Assembly (NCBI GenBank): GCA_017380955.1
Contig: JAFOCZ010000094.1
Coordinates: 1 to 7,213 of the forward strand
Source of the DNA: Alistipes sp.
GTDB lineage: Bacteria > Bacteroidota > Bacteroidia > Bacteroidales > Rikenellaceae
DNA: 7,213 bases
Direction of reading: 5' to 3'
The notes under the pieces are model-generated. The model had not been told where the DNA came from. It saw nothing but the letters and a program-made list of their open reading frames with translations, and searched no databases. Numbering within the stretch: position 1 is the first letter of the stretch; every line of letters starts with the position of its first letter. Below, in pieces: positions 6,643 through 7,213 of this stretch. The position numbers and the translations under genes are program-made.

Positions 6643-7213
6643 ATGGAATACAATTTCAAAGCCATTGAGCAAAAATGGCAGAAGCGTTGGAGCGAGGAGG
6701 GTACCTATAAGGTAGATGTTGACCCATCGCGTCCAAAGTTCTACGTCTTGGATATGTTCCCATATCCATCGGGTGCTGGTCTCCACGTAGGTCACCCACT
6801 CGGATACATTGCATCGGATATCTACTCACGCTATAAGCGTCAGAAGGGTTTCAACGTGTTGCACCCTATGGGTTACGACGCATTTGGTCTGCCTGCAGAG
6901 CAGTATGCTATCCAGACAGGTCAGCACCCTGCGGTGACCACCGAGGAGAATATCGCACGCTACCGCTCACAGTTGGACAAGATTGGCTTCTCGTTCGACT
7001 GGTCACGCGAGGTACGCACCTGCGAGCCAGAGTATTACCACTGGACACAGTGGGCATTCCTCAAGATGTTTGACCACTGGTATAACAACAAGAGCGAGAA
7101 GGCAGAGCCTATCACAGCCCTTGTAGCACACTTCGCCGAGCACGGTACCGAGGGTGTGGATGCAGCGCAGACCGCAGCCCTTAACTTCACCGCTGCAGAG
7201 TGGGCAGCATACA
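6643..7213 (+). CDS. leuS: Leucyl-tRNA synthetase (LeuRS), N-terminal part; 3' end outside window
   Basis: LeuRS is a cytoplasmic class I synthetase that charges tRNA-Leu with leucine. The window contains the first 190 codons with no stop, out of the roughly 900 expected. The N-terminus (MEYNFKAIEQKWQKRW) is typical and fixes the ATG at 6643. The class I HIGH signature appears as HVGH (48-51) within the family block PYPSGAGLHVGHPLGY (40-55), followed by HPMGYDAFGLPAEQYAI (74-90), a LeuRS hallmark. FSFDWSREV (116-124) and YYHWTQWAFLKMF (131-143) continue the Rossmann fold. From about residue 154 the sequence (EPITALVAHFAEHGTEGVD) departs from the E. coli pattern and resembles an insertion I recall in Bacteroidota LeuRS before the editing domain. 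The KMSKS motif and the editing domain lie beyond the window. The gene starts 27 bases after the S4 gene and may share its transcript. Confidence 0.96.
   Translation, partial: MEYNFKAIEQKWQKRWSEEGTYKVDVDPSRPKFYVLDMFPYPSGAGLHVGHPLGYIASDIYSRYKRQKGFNVLHPMGYDAFGLPAEQYAIQTGQHPAVTTEENIARYRSQLDKIGFSFDWSREVRTCEPEYYHWTQWAFLKMFDHWYNNKSEKAEPITALVAHFAEHGTEGVDAAQTAALNFTAAEWAAY

Noticed and set aside
6214..6795. 193-codon open frame on the minus strand across the S4 gene and the start of leuS
   Set aside because: It lies antisense to two well-supported genes and its translation has no recognisable motif. The strong codon bias of the plus-strand genes explains why the opposite strand stays open.
1..7213. 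A mobile element, CRISPR array, tRNA gene or novel defence system hidden in the window
   Set aside because: The genes are all recognised housekeeping families in one orientation with spacers of 27 bases or less. I saw no repeats, transposase or integrase motifs, or structured RNA between them.

Overview
This window is a stretch of the bacterial division and cell wall (dcw) cluster. All genes are on the + strand and tightly packed. In order they are: the C-terminal part of a FtsI-type transpeptidase with a PASTA tail, murE, mraY, murD, ftsW, a small Hsp15-like S4 RNA-binding gene, and the first 190 codons of leuS. No spacer exceeds 27 bases, and I see no RNA gene, mobile element, CRISPR array, long repeat or convincing terminator. 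No stretch over 300 bases lacks a gene.

The organism is most likely a member of the Bacteroidota, probably order Bacteroidales. The reasons are: murE is followed directly by mraY with no murF between them; FtsI carries a C-terminal PASTA domain; MraY has a long extra loop after its fourth membrane segment; the S4 protein ends in the GRPTKKERRD motif plus an acidic tail; and no start codon has a clear Shine-Dalgarno sequence. The moderate GC content and strong preference for AAG and GAG codons would suit a Rikenellaceae/Alistipes-like lineage, but that finer placement is a guess.

The first five genes belong to one process. MurD and MurE add D-glutamate and then the third residue (meso-diaminopimelate, judging from the DNPR motif) to UDP-MurNAc-L-Ala in the cytoplasm. 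MraY moves the finished MurNAc-pentapeptide onto undecaprenyl phosphate to give lipid I. After MurG makes lipid II, FtsW polymerises glycan strands at the septum, and its partner FtsI cross-links them. The genes that usually follow ftsW in this phylum (murG, murC, ftsQ, ftsA, ftsZ) are absent here. Instead ftsW is followed after 2 bases by the S4 gene, and then by leuS.

I found no previously undescribed system. The region is conserved housekeeping DNA. The points most worth a second look are the break in the cluster after ftsW, the coupling of ftsW to a ribosome-related S4 gene, and A-rich translation starts in place of Shine-Dalgarno sites.
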